A stretch of 64,000 nucleotides of DNA, from contig NZ_JBMWAN010000002.1 in NCBI RefSeq assembly GCF_049546785.1, forward strand, positions 496,001-560,000, written 5' to 3'. Below, one piece after another: positions 14,611-23,755 of this stretch. A program made the translations under genes and the position numbers. Numbering within the stretch: the stretch's first letter is position 1; each line of letters starts with the position of its first letter. The DNA comes from Nitrospira_D sp035465795. Lineage in GTDB: Bacteria > Nitrospirota > Nitrospiria > Nitrospirales > Nitrospiraceae. Below the pieces are notes generated by a model. That model saw only the letters and a list, made by a program, of their open reading frames with translations, had not been told where the DNA came from and did no database searches.

Positions 14611-17046
14611 TCACACCACGAAATTCATCAGCTTCTTCTCGACGTAGATTACTTTCTTCGGCTCTTTTCCCTGCAGCCATTCGGCCACGACTTCGCGGGA
14701 GGCCCGCTCGACCGCGTCGCGCGCCGCATCCGCCGCGACCTCGATCTTGCCGCGCAGCTTCCCGTTCACTTGCACGGGGATCGTCAGCCGGTCGCTGACC
14801 GTGAGCGATGGATCGAATACCGGCCAGGGCTGCTGCGAGACGCTCGGTCGATGCCCGAGCACCGCCCAGAGCTCTTCGGCCACATGCGGCGCAAAGGGCG
14901 AGAGGAGCAGGACGAAGGGTTCCAGCAAGGCTCTTGGACGCTGCTCGGCCTTGGTCATCTCGTTCGTGAACACCATCATCTGCGCGATGGCCGTATTGAA
15001 ATGCAGCTCCTCGATATCCTCTGTCACTTTCTTGATGGTCTGATGCAGGAGGCGCTGCTGCTCAAGGGCGGGCGCCGAGGCCACGACGGAGGGCGACAGG
15101 CCGCCCTCTTCCGTCACCATGAGACGCCACACCCGTTCTAAAAATCGGGTGATCCCCTCCACGCCTCTGCTGCTCCAGGGCTTCATGGCCTCCAGCGGGC
15201 CCATGAACATTTCGTAGAGCCGCACCGCGTCGGCGCCGAACTGATCCATCATCTCGTCGGGATTCACCACGTTGCCGCGCGACTTGGACATCTTCTGATT
15301 GTCCTCGCCGAGCACGATCCCCTGATGCACCAGCTTCTTGAAGGGCTCCGGCGTGCTCACCACCCCGATGTCGTGCAGCACCTTGTGCCAGAAGCGGGAG
15401 TAGAGCAGATGCAGCACCGCGTGTTCGCTGCCGCCGACGTAGAGATCCACCGGCATCCAATACTGTTCCTTCGCCGGATCGACGAGCTGCGCCTGATTCT
15501 TCGGGTCGATGAAGCGGAGGTAGTACCAGCAGGACCCGGCCCACTGCGGCATCGTATTCGTTTCCCGCCGCGCCGGCCGGCCGGTCGCGGGATCGGTCGT
15601 CACCAGCCAGTCCTCCAGATTCGCCAGGGGGCTTTCCCCTGTGCCGGACGGTTTGAAGTTGCTGGTCTCCGGCAGGATGAGCGGCAGCTGCTCTTCCGGC
15701 AGGGGGCGGGATTCTCCCTCCACCCAGACGATCGGAAACGGCTCACCCCAGTAACGCTGGCGGGCGAAGAGCCAATCGCGCAGCTTATAGTTGATCGCTT
15801 TCCTGCCCTTGCCCTGCCGTTCCAGCCAGGCCGTGATCGCCGGGATCGCGTCGGCCGGCTTCATGCCGTTGAGCGAAAGCGAACCGTCGGCCGAGGCGGA
15901 ATTCACCACCGTGCCGCGATCCGTCGCGACGAAGGCCGCTTCGTCGACCTTGCCGCCCTGAATCACTTCGCGAACGGGCAGCTGATAGGTCTTGGCAAAA
16001 GCCCAGTCCCGCTCGTCGTGCGCCGGCACCGCCATGATCGCGCCGGTCCCGTAGCTCATGAGGACGTAATCGGCGATCCAGACCGGCAGCCGCTCGCCGT
16101 TCACCGGATTGACGGCGTACCCGCCGGTGAAGCAGCCGGTCTTCTCCTTGTCGAGTTCGGTCCGCTGCAGATCGCTTTTGCGGACGGTGGCGTCGCGATA
16201 GGCTGCGACAGCCGCTTTCTGCGACGAACTGGTCACGACCTCGACCAGCGGATGCTCGGGAGCCAGCACCATATAGGTCGCGCCGAAGAGGGTGTCCGGC
16301 CTGGTGGTAAAGACGCGGATCGAACCGTTGCTGTCGGCCAGGGCGAAATCCACTTCCGCGCCGATGGAGCGGCCGATCCAGTTCTTTTGCATCTCCAGCG
16401 TGCTGGGGGGCCATTCGACGAGTTTCAAGTCTTCGAGCAGGCGGTCGGCGTAGGCGGTGATCTTCAAGACCCACTGGCGCATGGGTTTGCGAACGACGTC
16501 GAACCCGCCGACTTCGCTCTTGCCGTCGACGATTTCTTCGTTCGCCAGCACGGTGCCCAGCGCGGGGCACCAGTTCACCGGCACTTCTGCCACGTAGGCC
16601 AGGCCGCGCTTATAGAGCTGGAGGAAGATCCATTGCGTCCAGCGGTAGTAGTCGGGATCGGTGGTGCTGATCTCCCGCTCCCAGTCGTAGGAGAGCCCCA
16701 CCCGCTTCATCTGCCGTTTGAACGTGGCGATGTTTTGCGCGGTGGTGAGGGCCGGATGCACACCGGTCTTCACCGCATATTGCTCAGCCGGCAGGCCGAA
16801 CGCGTCCCAGCCCATCGGATGCAGCACATTGAAGCCCTTCATCCGCTTGTAGCGCGAGACAATGTCCGTCGCCGTATACCCTTCGAGATGTCCGACGTGG
16901 AGACCGGACCCCGAGGGGTAAGGAAACATGTCCAGGCAATAGAACTTGGGCTTCGAGGAATCGTCCAGGGCCCGGAACGGGCGATGTTCTTCCCAATAGG
17001 CCTGCCACTTCGCCTCGATGGCGTGATGATCGTAACCTTTGCTCAT
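14611..17046 (-). CDS. leuS: leucyl-tRNA synthetase
   Basis: This 811-residue class Ia synthetase charges tRNA-Leu. HIGH-type motif: P-S-G-S-G-L-H-V-G-H at about residues 43-52. The connective editing domain includes T-T-R-P-D-T-L-F-G-A-T-Y-M near 250. The KMSKS motif is Q-K-M-S-K-S-R-G-N near 583. The C-terminal anticodon-binding part ends V-N-G-K-L-R-G-K-I. Length and domain order are normal. It is the first gene of the leuS-lptE-holA operon; its stop touches a possible lptE start. No frameshift seen. Confidence 0.97.
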   Translation of the reverse strand: MSKGYDHHAIEAKWQAYWEEHRPFRALDDSSKPKFYCLDMFPYPSGSGLHVGHLEGYTATDIVSRYKRMKGFNVLHPMGWDAFGLPAEQYAVKTGVHPALTTAQNIATFKRQMKRVGLSYDWEREISTTDPDYYRWTQWIFLQLYKRGLAYVAEVPVNWCPALGTVLANEEIVDGKSEVGGFDVVRKPMRQWVLKITAYADRLLEDLKLVEWPPSTLEMQKNWIGRSIGAEVDFALADSNGSIRVFTTRPDTLFGATYMVLAPEHPLVEVVTSSSQKAAVAAYRDATVRKSDLQRTELDKEKTGCFTGGYAVNPVNGERLPVWIADYVLMSYGTGAIMAVPAHDERDWAFAKTYQLPVREVIQGGKVDEAAFVATDRGTVVNSASADGSLSLNGMKPADAIPAITAWLERQGKGRKAINYKLRDWLFARQRYWGEPFPIVWVEGESRPLPEEQLPLILPETSNFKPSGTGESPLANLEDWLVTTDPATGRPARRETNTMPQWAGSCWYYLRFIDPKNQAQLVDPAKEQYWMPVDLYVGGSEHAVLHLLYSRFWHKVLHDIGVVSTPEPFKKLVHQGIVLGEDNQKMSKSRGNVVNPDEMMDQFGADAVRLYEMFMGPLEAMKPWSSRGVEGITRFLERVWRLMVTEEGGLSPSVVASAPALEQQRLLHQTIKKVTEDIEELHFNTAIAQMMVFTNEMTKAEQRPRALLEPFVLLLSPFAPHVAEELWAVLGHRPSVSQQPWPVFDPSLTVSDRLTIPVQVNGKLRGKIEVAADAARDAVERASREVVAEWLQGKEPKKVIYVEKKLMNFVV

Positions 17047-17173
17047 AAGCTCATCGTCATCCGGTCTTTAAATAGGATACTGAAAAAGACGGAGGACTCT
17101 AACACAGCCCCCCAAGGGTCACAAGATTCGCGGCGGGCCATGCCGCGCGCGGTTTGTTATACTGCGGGCTCTC

Positions 17174-17815
17174 ATGGGACTCTACAGCCGCTACATTTTC
17201 CCCCGGCTCATGGACCGGTTCATGAGCGGGACGGAGTTTCAACAACTTCGTGCGGAGCTGCTGCAAGCGGCGCATGGCCATGTCCTGGAAATCGGTCTGG
17301 GTACCGGGCTCAATCTGCCGCACTATCCCGGCAGCGTCTCGCAACTGCGCGCGGTGGATCCCGCCCCCCTGCTGCCTGCTCGCCTGGCGGAGCGGAGCGC
17401 GGCCGCCTCGTTCCCCATTGAAGTATCCCGCATCAGCGCCGAACGGCTCCCGTATGAGGACCGGACGTTCGACTGCGTGGTGAGCACCTGGACCCTTTGC
17501 ACGATCCCCGACCCGGTTGCCGCACTGCGGGAAATCCGCCGCGTGCTCAAGCCGGATGGAACCTTTTTGTTTCTGGAGCATGGGCGAAGCGAGAATCGAA
17601 AGATCGCCGCCTGGCAGGATCGCTTGAACCCGATTCAGAACGTGGTCGGCTGCGGGTGCCACTTGAACCGCAAGATCGACCGGCTCATCGTGGAAGCCGG
17701 GCTCACCATTACGAAACTGGATCGCTTCACCATGGACTCAGTGCCGCGCATCGGAGGGACCATGTACCGGGGCACGGCCGTCGTCAGCGCGCCCGAGAGC
17801 CCGGATGCCCGTTGA
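17174..17815 (+). CDS. class I SAM-dependent methyltransferase
   Basis: The protein has 213 residues. Motif I is V-L-E-I-G-L-G-T-G at about 37-45, the acidic loop follows at A-V-D-P, and motif IV is F-D-C-V-V-S-T-W-T-L-C. The family is the UbiE/Methyltransf_11 type; the substrate is not identifiable. The N-terminal Y-S-R-Y-I-F-P-R-L-M-D-R-F is typical of a small methyltransferase subgroup seen next to lipid genes. The last codons and the stop lie in a 60-bp repeat derived from the HAD gene downstream, so the C-terminus may have been altered by recombination. Confidence 0.8.
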   Translation: MGLYSRYIFPRLMDRFMSGTEFQQLRAELLQAAHGHVLEIGLGTGLNLPHYPGSVSQLRAVDPAPLLPARLAERSAAASFPIEVSRISAERLPYEDRTFDCVVSTWTLCTIPDPVAALREIRRVLKPDGTFLFLEHGRSENRKIAAWQDRLNPIQNVVGCGCHLNRKIDRLIVEAGLTITKLDRFTMDSVPRIGGTMYRGTAVVSAPESPDAR

Positions 17816-17870
17816 GCTGGACCAGCATGCTTTCGACAGAAGGCAATCCCGTAGACGTAGACAACGGCAC
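17811..17870 (-). repeat. 60-bp direct repeat, decayed copy of the HAD gene 3' end
   Basis: Aligned by eye with 20346-20405, about three quarters of positions match (shared GTTGAGC, CCAGCATGCT, CGAAGG/AGAAGG). The minus-strand translation V-P-L-S-T-S-T-G-L-P-S-V-E-S-M-L corresponds to the HAD C-terminus A-G-F-P-S-V-E-S-M-L. Both copies are in the same orientation and flank the BNR gene. Confidence 0.7.
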
Positions 17871-18329
17871 TTAGAAACCCAAAGGCATAGAGGAATTAAC
17901 ATCGAACACTGCCGACACTCTAACGGCACAATGCAAATCCTCATGGCCATCCTGGAATCCAGCGTGATGACAAGACTCTCGATCATCTCGGCGCACCCAC
18001 TCGGGCACCACCACGTTCATCCGCACAGGCTCACGATCTTTTCGAGCGTTATCTGAGATCGAGCTTGTCTTTTCCTGCTTTCTTCATAATCGAATCGGCC
18101 ATTCCCTCTGTGCCTCTTTCACATGACAGGCGAAACTGCTTCTAATTCATTTTTTTGAGCGCTGCTGCAAGAAAGAGACGCTGTAGAAACGTCTAGTAGC
18201 GGGTTTGACCACACATTCTACCTACCGTCCGTTTGACATAAGCAAATTGGACGCGCAATTTTATTTTGACCTCTGCTTAAAGAGTTGTGACCAACCTAAT
18301 CGATTGTTTCATGCTTGGGAGGGACTATC
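17871..18329. other. 459-bp AT-rich spacer before the BNR gene
   Basis: No gene supported here. The reverse strand contains a short decayed coding-like stretch around 17960-18050 (M-N-V-V-V-P-E-W-V) that I cannot assign. Base composition is visibly richer in A and T than the flanks, especially after 18100. It likely holds the BNR promoter and insertion debris. Confidence 0.4.
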
Positions 18330-20096
18330 ATGAAAATGAAGATGGGGGGTTCAATTCCATGGTTCGTCGTCTTGCTTCTGGCGTTCTCGGCTTGGGTTGG
18401 ACCTGGCCCAGTGGCGGCACAAAGTTCGCCCGAGGCCTGTAGACTTATCGATGCGCTCGGCTTGGATAAGCAAATCAACCAGCACGCCCACGAAATACTC
18501 GCCGCCTGTGGACGTGTGCCCGCATCCGCGCCAGTAGAGATCAGCAGCGCTTTCAGTTCTTCTGCTCCAAGTAATTTAGGTGGGATTGATCAGGACGTCG
18601 TGCTTGGGGGAGAAGGGACCTATCCCCATGTGACTCAATCGGAAACCCAGGTCTGGACTGAGGGAAACACGAGCGTTGTGGCCTACAACGATTCCCGCAC
18701 GGCACCGACCTGTTATGGAGGCGGTTCCTACTCCACTGACGGCGGGGCCACGTGGACGAATCTGAACTCGAGACCCTTCTGTTCCGGTCACGGCACCAAT
18801 TACGGCGACCCAGTGCTGGTTTACGACAGGAAGCATACACGATGGCTGGCGGCATTTCTTGCAACCGGCTGTGGTGGCCAGGGTATCGGGATGTGGAGTT
18901 CGCCTGATGGGATCACCTGGTCGGCCGGATCTTGCGCGCATAGCGGCACGTCCGATGACCGCGAATCGGGCTGGGTTGACAATAACCCTGTAAGTCCGTT
19001 CTACGGTCGTGTGTATATCAGTTGGAACAATTTTGCAGTTGCCAACTCTCCCATCTTTGCCACTTATTCAGATGATGGAGGCGTCACTTGGAGCGTTCCG
19101 GTCCAAGTCGTGGCGAATGCGACCTTCATCCGCAATGTTCAATTGACGACCGGTCCTGACGGAGCCGTGTTTATTGCTGGCATGAATGAAGGCGGTGGCG
19201 GGTTGAGCCCACGCCTTAACCTTGTCTATCGTTCTACGAACGGCGGCACATCCTGGTTGGAGTTTTCGATGGGGTCGAGCTTTACGCCTCCGGGTACGTC
19301 ATTCTGCGGGTATTTCGCCGCCATGTTTCCTTCCTACTGGCGGCACATGGGGTGGGGCGACATCGGAGCGGGACCAGGTGGGGTCATCCATTACGCCTAC
19401 GCGCAAGGAGCCGCTGGCGACGCAGGGGACATTTACTACACGAGCTCGACGGACAACGGTGCGACCTGGAGCACAGCGATCAGACTGAACACCGACAGTG
19501 GAACCCGATTGCAGTGGCAACCTTCGCTATCGGTCTCACCGGCAGGTCATGTGTTCGTGAGTTGGTACGACGCCCGGAATACGACCGGCAATGCGTACGA
19601 ACGCTGGGGAAGGGTATCAAACGACAATGGCCTGACATGGCAGACCGACGACGTGATCAGTGACGCCCCCAGTCCCCTGCCCCTTCAGCCCGATTCAACC
19701 GTCAATTCATGCTATGCGGGAGATTACGATCGGAGCTTTGCCGATGGCAGTGCGTTCTTCACGGCTTGGGTCGACGGGAGAGTGGCCATCAGCGGAGTCC
19801 CTCAGCAGGATGTTTACTTTGATCGGGTCACTGATGTGCCACCTCACCTTATCTTGACGGCAACTGGGTTTAAGCAAAAGGGGGCACAGTCTGCGAATCT
19901 ATCTTGGATATCCGCGATTCCAGGCGGCAACGTCGACATCAAGCGCGACTCCACTGTGATGACCACGGTGCCTGACAGCGGCGTCTACACAGACAACATC
20001 GGGACCAAGGGCAACAAGGCTTCCTATGTGTACCAAGTGTGCTATGCAGGAACGACAGACTGCTCTAACCAAACGACGGTCAAATTCGGGAAATAA
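18330..20096 (+). CDS. secreted Asp-box (BNR/sialidase-like) beta-propeller protein
   Basis: This 588-residue protein has a signal peptide (W-F-V-V-L-L-L-A-F-S-A-W, cut near V-A-A-Q-S). The body carries at least five Asp-boxes of the form S-x-D-x-G-x-T-W: S-T-D-G-G-A-T-W, S-D-D-G-G-V-T-W, S-T-N-G-G-T-S-W, S-T-D-N-G-A-T-W and S-N-D-N-G-L-T-W. This indicates a sialidase-like beta-propeller. Catalytic residues of true sialidases were not located, so a binding or other glycan role is possible. The C-terminal about 90 residues look like a fibronectin-III-type domain. Several cysteines suggest disulfides. ATG 18330 follows GGGAGGG. Base use differs from neighbours and direct repeats flank it, suggesting acquisition. 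Confidence 0.75.
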   Translation: MKMKMGGSIPWFVVLLLAFSAWVGPGPVAAQSSPEACRLIDALGLDKQINQHAHEILAACGRVPASAPVEISSAFSSSAPSNLGGIDQDVVLGGEGTYPHVTQSETQVWTEGNTSVVAYNDSRTAPTCYGGGSYSTDGGATWTNLNSRPFCSGHGTNYGDPVLVYDRKHTRWLAAFLATGCGGQGIGMWSSPDGITWSAGSCAHSGTSDDRESGWVDNNPVSPFYGRVYISWNNFAVANSPIFATYSDDGGVTWSVPVQVVANATFIRNVQLTTGPDGAVFIAGMNEGGGGLSPRLNLVYRSTNGGTSWLEFSMGSSFTPPGTSFCGYFAAMFPSYWRHMGWGDIGAGPGGVIHYAYAQGAAGDAGDIYYTSSTDNGATWSTAIRLNTDSGTRLQWQPSLSVSPAGHVFVSWYDARNTTGNAYERWGRVSNDNGLTWQTDDVISDAPSPLPLQPDSTVNSCYAGDYDRSFADGSAFFTAWVDGRVAISGVPQQDVYFDRVTDVPPHLILTATGFKQKGAQSANLSWISAIPGGNVDIKRDSTVMTTVPDSGVYTDNIGTKGNKASYVYQVCYAGTTDCSNQTTVKFGK

Positions 20097-20318
20097 GTAA
20101 CGAGAAACGAAAAAGAGAGAAATTGGATGGGTGGGCGGTCAAGCACCGCGGACATTACATTATGATGAGTTTTCTGAAAGGCGAGACCGCCGCTGCCTAA
20201 TTCGCTGTGTTGCGGGTACCCGCGGTGGTTCCCCCCTGTTGCCGCGATCGCCTCGCGGCACGGAGTGCGGCTGCGTCCTTGCGCATCCAAATGTCCCGCC
20301 GGAGTGCTGTATCAGCAG

Positions 20319-21026
20319 CTACCCGGCCGCAGACTCTGGACGGCCGTTGAGCAGGGCCAGCATGCTCTCAACCGAAGGAAACCCGGCGGATGCGGCGGAC
20401 GGCAATTGAGAGCTGGATTTGGCGCTATGGACAATATGGCCGATGCCGAACTGCCGCGCGGCCGTGAGACAGCCCTCATCGTCATCGACATACAGTGATC
20501 GATCCGGATCAAAGCCCAGGAGCCGCTGACAGGCCGGCCAGTATTCTGGCCGCATCTTGAGATAGCCGACCTCGAACGCGTCGAGAATGCGATCCACCTG
20601 CCGGTCGAGGCCGGTCTTGGCGGCCTTCACCGACACCCCCGCCTCGTGCGCATTCGTGACGATCGTCACGCGCTTCCCGAGCTTCCGCAGATCCCGCAGG
20701 AATTCTTCCGCCCCCGGCAGAAAGCCGATCATGTGATCCAGCTCGCGATGCAGCGCCACCACGTCGATCCCCACGCGCTCCGTCCAGTAATGCAGGTCGG
20801 TCCAGGCCAGTTCGCCTTCGACGGATCGGTACATGGCCATCAGCCGGTCGCGCGAGTCTTCGAAGGTGAGGCGGTGGAGCGCCGCATAGCGTCGCGGCAG
20901 CTCCTCCTCGAAAAAGAAGTTGTCGAAATGCCGGTCGAGGAGCGTGCCGTCCATGTCGAGCAGCACGTCGTCGATTCGGGACCAATCGATCGAGTGATCG
21001 GTGACGGGTGATGAGTGATGCGCCAT
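20319..21026 (-). CDS. HAD-superfamily hydrolase (YrfG-type)
   Basis: The protein has 235 residues. HAD motif I is D-M-D-G-T-L-L-D near residue 24, motif II is I-V-T-N-A-H at about 145, and motifs III/IV include K-M-R-P-E-Y and Y-V-D-D-D-E-G. This fits the GMP/IMP nucleotidase (YrfG) subgroup: the cap segment R-R-Y-A-A-L-H and the H-F-D-N-x-F start are like it. The start is chosen at ATG 21026, where the M-A-H-H-S-S leader begins. The gene is divergent from der. Its 3' end is duplicated in decayed form at 17811-17870. Substrate unproven. Confidence 0.8.
   Translation of the reverse strand: MAHHSSPVTDHSIDWSRIDDVLLDMDGTLLDRHFDNFFFEEELPRRYAALHRLTFEDSRDRLMAMYRSVEGELAWTDLHYWTERVGIDVVALHRELDHMIGFLPGAEEFLRDLRKLGKRVTIVTNAHEAGVSVKAAKTGLDRQVDRILDAFEVGYLKMRPEYWPACQRLLGFDPDRSLYVDDDEGCLTAARQFGIGHIVHSAKSSSQLPSAASAGFPSVESMLALLNGRPESAAG
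20346..20405 (-). repeat. 60-bp direct repeat, original copy in the HAD gene 3' end
   Basis: This is the parental copy of the direct repeat at 17811-17870, coding for the HAD C-terminus L-P-S-A-A-S-A-G-F-P-S-V-E-S-M-L. The pair encloses about 2.5 kb including the BNR gene, so the segment between them may be an insertion or the product of a partial duplication. Confidence 0.7.
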
Positions 21027-21174
21027 CGGGATCTCAGTATACCTGACCCGGCCGGGAGCGGCGAGGCCTGTTGTGCTTATGAAAACCTGTATGATACGGT
21101 CCAGTCCACCTATGAGAACCAAACGCGACTCCGTCACGACCACGAACGCCCTGCCCTTCAGATCCGACGCCCCG

Positions 21175-22488
21175 ATGCCGCTCGTGGCGATCATCGGCCG
21201 GCCGAACGTGGGCAAATCGACGCTGTTCAACAAAATCCTCGGCGTCAAGACCGCCATCGTCGATGACGTGCCGGGCGTCACCCGCGACCGGAACTATGCG
21301 GACGCAGTTTATCGGGAGCGCAAATTCCGGCTGGTCGATACCGGCGGCCTGGATCTCTCCACCTCGGACGGCATGCTGTCGTTGATTCGCCGGCAGTCCG
21401 AGCTGGCGATCGCGGAAGCCGACATCCTGATTTTCCTCCTGGACGGCCGCTCGGGGCTGACCCCGCCGGACCATGAAGTGATGCGGCTGCTGCGCGGCGT
21501 GACGAAACCGATCTTCTATGCGGTGAACAAGATCGACACGCCGAAGGCCGATCCCCTCGTGGCCGATTTCTATCAACTGGGCGCGGACGAGCTGTACCCC
21601 CTTTCCGCCGAACACGGCATCGGTGTCGCCGAGCTGCTGGACGCGCTCTACCCGCTGCTGCCGCCGGCGGACCAGGCCGGGGAGCTCGCGCAGCTCCCGC
21701 GGATCGCCATCGTCGGCCGGCCGAACGTCGGCAAGTCCACGCTCATCAATGCCGTCATGGGTGAAGAACGCGTGGTGGTCAGCGACGTGCCCGGCACGAC
21801 GCGGGACCCGATCGATTCGCTCGTCACCCACAACGGCAAACGCTATGTGTTCACCGATACCGCCGGCATCCGGCGGCGCGGCCGCATCGACCGGGGCATC
21901 GAAGGCTACAGCGTCATGCGGTCGCTCCGGGCCATCGGGCGGTCCGACGTGGCCGTCCTGCTGCTCGACGGGGTGGAAGGCGTGACCGAGCAGGATACGA
22001 AGATCGCCGGCGCCATCCTCAAGCAGGGCCGGGCCTGCGCCCTCCTCGTCAACAAGTGGGACCTCCGCGCGGGCGATGCCGAGGCGCGGAAAGAGTATGA
22101 GCGGGAATTCAACCGGCGCTTTCCCTTTCTCACCTGGGCCCCGGTCTTCTACGGCGCCGCGGCCAAGCCGGACTCGCTACGTCAACTGTTTCCGCAGATC
22201 GACGAAGCCTACGGCTCGTTCACCAAACGGGTGCCGACCGGACAACTGAATCAATTCCTGCAGGAACTCCTGATCACCCATCCGCTGCCGGTGCGCAAAG
22301 GCAAGCCGTCGAAAGTCACCAAATCGGCCTTCATGACGCAGGTCGCCACGAAGCCGCCGGTCTTTGCCTTGTTCGTGGGGCATCCGCAGGACATCACGCC
22401 CTCCTATCTGAAATTTCTCGAAAGCCGTCTGAGAGAAACCTACGGATTTTCCGGCACCCCGATCCGCATCCTCGCGCGCAAGAAATAG
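21175..22488 (+). CDS. der: ribosome-assembly GTPase Der (EngA)
   Basis: This 437-residue protein has two tandem GTPase domains. The first carries G-R-P-N-V-G-K-S (residues 9-16), D-T-G-G and N-K-I-D. The second carries G-R-P-N-V-G-K-S near 183, D-T-A-G and N-K-W-D. A C-terminal KH-like domain includes P-P-V-F-A-L-F-V. Der acts in 50S subunit maturation. The start at ATG 21175 (M-P-L-V-A-I-I-G) fits the family. An upstream ATG at 21112 would add 21 residues with no clear ribosome site. A promoter is presumably in the spacer shared with the HAD gene. Confidence 0.93.
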   Translation: MPLVAIIGRPNVGKSTLFNKILGVKTAIVDDVPGVTRDRNYADAVYRERKFRLVDTGGLDLSTSDGMLSLIRRQSELAIAEADILIFLLDGRSGLTPPDHEVMRLLRGVTKPIFYAVNKIDTPKADPLVADFYQLGADELYPLSAEHGIGVAELLDALYPLLPPADQAGELAQLPRIAIVGRPNVGKSTLINAVMGEERVVVSDVPGTTRDPIDSLVTHNGKRYVFTDTAGIRRRGRIDRGIEGYSVMRSLRAIGRSDVAVLLLDGVEGVTEQDTKIAGAILKQGRACALLVNKWDLRAGDAEARKEYEREFNRRFPFLTWAPVFYGAAAKPDSLRQLFPQIDEAYGSFTKRVPTGQLNQFLQELLITHPLPVRKGKPSKVTKSAFMTQVATKPPVFALFVGHPQDITPSYLKFLESRLRETYGFSGTPIRILARKK

Positions 22489-22581
22489 CGCGCTCCTTCA
22501 CAAGCGTTCGCTCGGCGCTCATCCCCGTAAGACTACGAGGTGAACGGTTTTCATCTTGACTCCCCTTCGATCGCATGTTAT

Positions 22582-22598
22582 TCGCAGATTATCTGCGA
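22582..22598. promoter_or_regulatory. 17-bp perfect palindrome, operator-like
   Basis: TCGCAGAT, a central T, then ATCTGCGA, 84 bp upstream of the exported tandem-domain gene and close to a TTGACT hexamer (22556-22561 area). A regulator-binding site is plausible. No regulator gene adjacent. Confidence 0.3.
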
Positions 22599-22681
22599 CC
22601 TATGTGCCGGGTGTTCGGACCGCCTTCCCGCAGGGAACTCGATAGCTCCCGGAACCGAAGCACGAACAGGTTGACTCCACT

Positions 22682-23668
22682 ATGATGCCAGCACACATCG
22701 GTCTGCGCCTTCTGTTGATCGTGGCCTGCTCGACGGGCACCACGGCCCTGAGTACATCCGCCCCCGCGTTTGCGGAAGAGGCGCCCGCCTCCTCCGCAGA
22801 ACCAGCCACGGAACAGGCCTCCGGTCAGTCTCCCGCGAATTCCGACGAGATCAACCCCTCCATTACGCTGAAGGGATCGGTGTGGCGAACGAAGCCGGGC
22901 ATCGTGTTTTTGAAAACGCCCGTCGGCCTGATGACGCTCAGCTCGAAGACGACGCTGAAAGATCTGCGCGGCTCTCAAGAGGTCTCGTTTTGGGTGCACG
23001 GCTCCAGCATGGCCATCGACATCCGCAAGCGGGCTGACGGCTCACTGGTCCACCGCTACCTTAGCGGCCCCTTCACAACGGGAGAGGACAGGAAATTGCC
23101 GCGCTGGACCCCGGAAGGCGACCAGTCGTTTCACTACGGAACCCATGACGCGCGTCTCGCTGCCCTGCGTCAGGGTGATCCCGTGACCGTGGAAGTGGAC
23201 GACACGGGCACGGTCATCGGCCTGCACGATCTGCTGTTCGACCTGCAGGTGGGGCAGATTCCGGCCGGCAGCTCCCAGACCCATCTGTTGTTGAGCGGCA
23301 CGGTGTCCAAGCTCAAATCCAACTTCATTTTTTTCAGAACCCCCGTCGGCGTGATCAACGTGAATGCGAAGATCGGCATCAAGAACGCCAAAGTGGGGCA
23401 GACCATGACGCTCCATATCCATCAACAGCATGTCGTCGCCGATTTGGGGCCCTCCCGGGCCGCACCCCCGACCCATCGCTTTGTCACCGGCCCCCTCGAA
23501 TTTGCGACGCCGGACCGGACCGGTGTGAAACTCTGGACCCCCGAAGGAGAACAGACGTTCCCCGCGGACCAAGGGAAATCCGTGCTGGCCAGCGCGAAGG
23601 AAGGCGCGCCCATTACCGTCGAGCTTGACGCAGAGGGGGCCGTCGTCGGATTTCACCGGCTCAATTAG
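22682..23668 (+). CDS. exported protein with two tandem homologous domains
   Basis: The protein has 328 residues with a signal peptide (L-L-L-I-V-A-C-S-T, cut after A-F-A). Two copies of a domain of about 130 residues follow. Unit 1 has K-T-P-V-G-L-M-T-L, then V-H-R-Y-L-S-G-P-F, W-T-P-E-G-D-Q-S-F and V-T-V-E-V-D-D-T-G. Unit 2 has R-T-P-V-G-V-I-N-V, T-H-R-F-V-T-G-P-L, W-T-P-E-G-E-Q-T-F and I-T-V-E-L-D-A-E-G. An internal duplication is therefore clear. No known family recognised; a periplasmic beta-rich protein is the best description. It is monocistronic, with a hairpin after it. Confidence 0.6.
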   Translation: MMPAHIGLRLLLIVACSTGTTALSTSAPAFAEEAPASSAEPATEQASGQSPANSDEINPSITLKGSVWRTKPGIVFLKTPVGLMTLSSKTTLKDLRGSQEVSFWVHGSSMAIDIRKRADGSLVHRYLSGPFTTGEDRKLPRWTPEGDQSFHYGTHDARLAALRQGDPVTVEVDDTGTVIGLHDLLFDLQVGQIPAGSSQTHLLLSGTVSKLKSNFIFFRTPVGVINVNAKIGIKNAKVGQTMTLHIHQQHVVADLGPSRAAPPTHRFVTGPLEFATPDRTGVKLWTPEGEQTFPADQGKSVLASAKEGAPITVELDAEGAVVGFHRLN

Positions 23669-23682
23669 CAGGCTGTTGATAC

Positions 23683-23710
23683 AGGCCGGCGGCGGCCTTT
23701 CGGCCGGCCT
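23683..23710 (+). terminator. GC-rich hairpin after the tandem-domain gene
   Basis: AGGCCGGC and GCCGGCCT (8-bp perfect stem) sit 15 bases past the stop codon at 23668, with an inner GGCC/GGCC pairing. Only a weak T-tract follows, so a rho-independent terminator is uncertain. It may be one of the dispersed AGGCTGTTGA-type elements. Confidence 0.4.
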
Positions 23711-23755
23711 TCCTTGACAGCGTTTTCATTCCCTCCGTAGACTCCATTGAACACC

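Noticed and set aside
15325..17421. Very long open frame on the plus strand opposite leuS (698 codons)
   Set aside because: It is a shadow of the high-GC leuS gene: no ribosome site, no family resemblance and arginine/histidine-biased composition.
17960..18050. Short coding-like stretch (M-N-V-V-V-P-E-W-V) on the minus strand
   Set aside because: Too short and interrupted; no family or ribosome site. Probably decay debris.
23714..23745. TTGACA as a sigma-70 promoter for the ECF sigma gene
   Set aside because: No acceptable -10 hexamer occurs at 16-18 bases; the following GTAGAC is poor.
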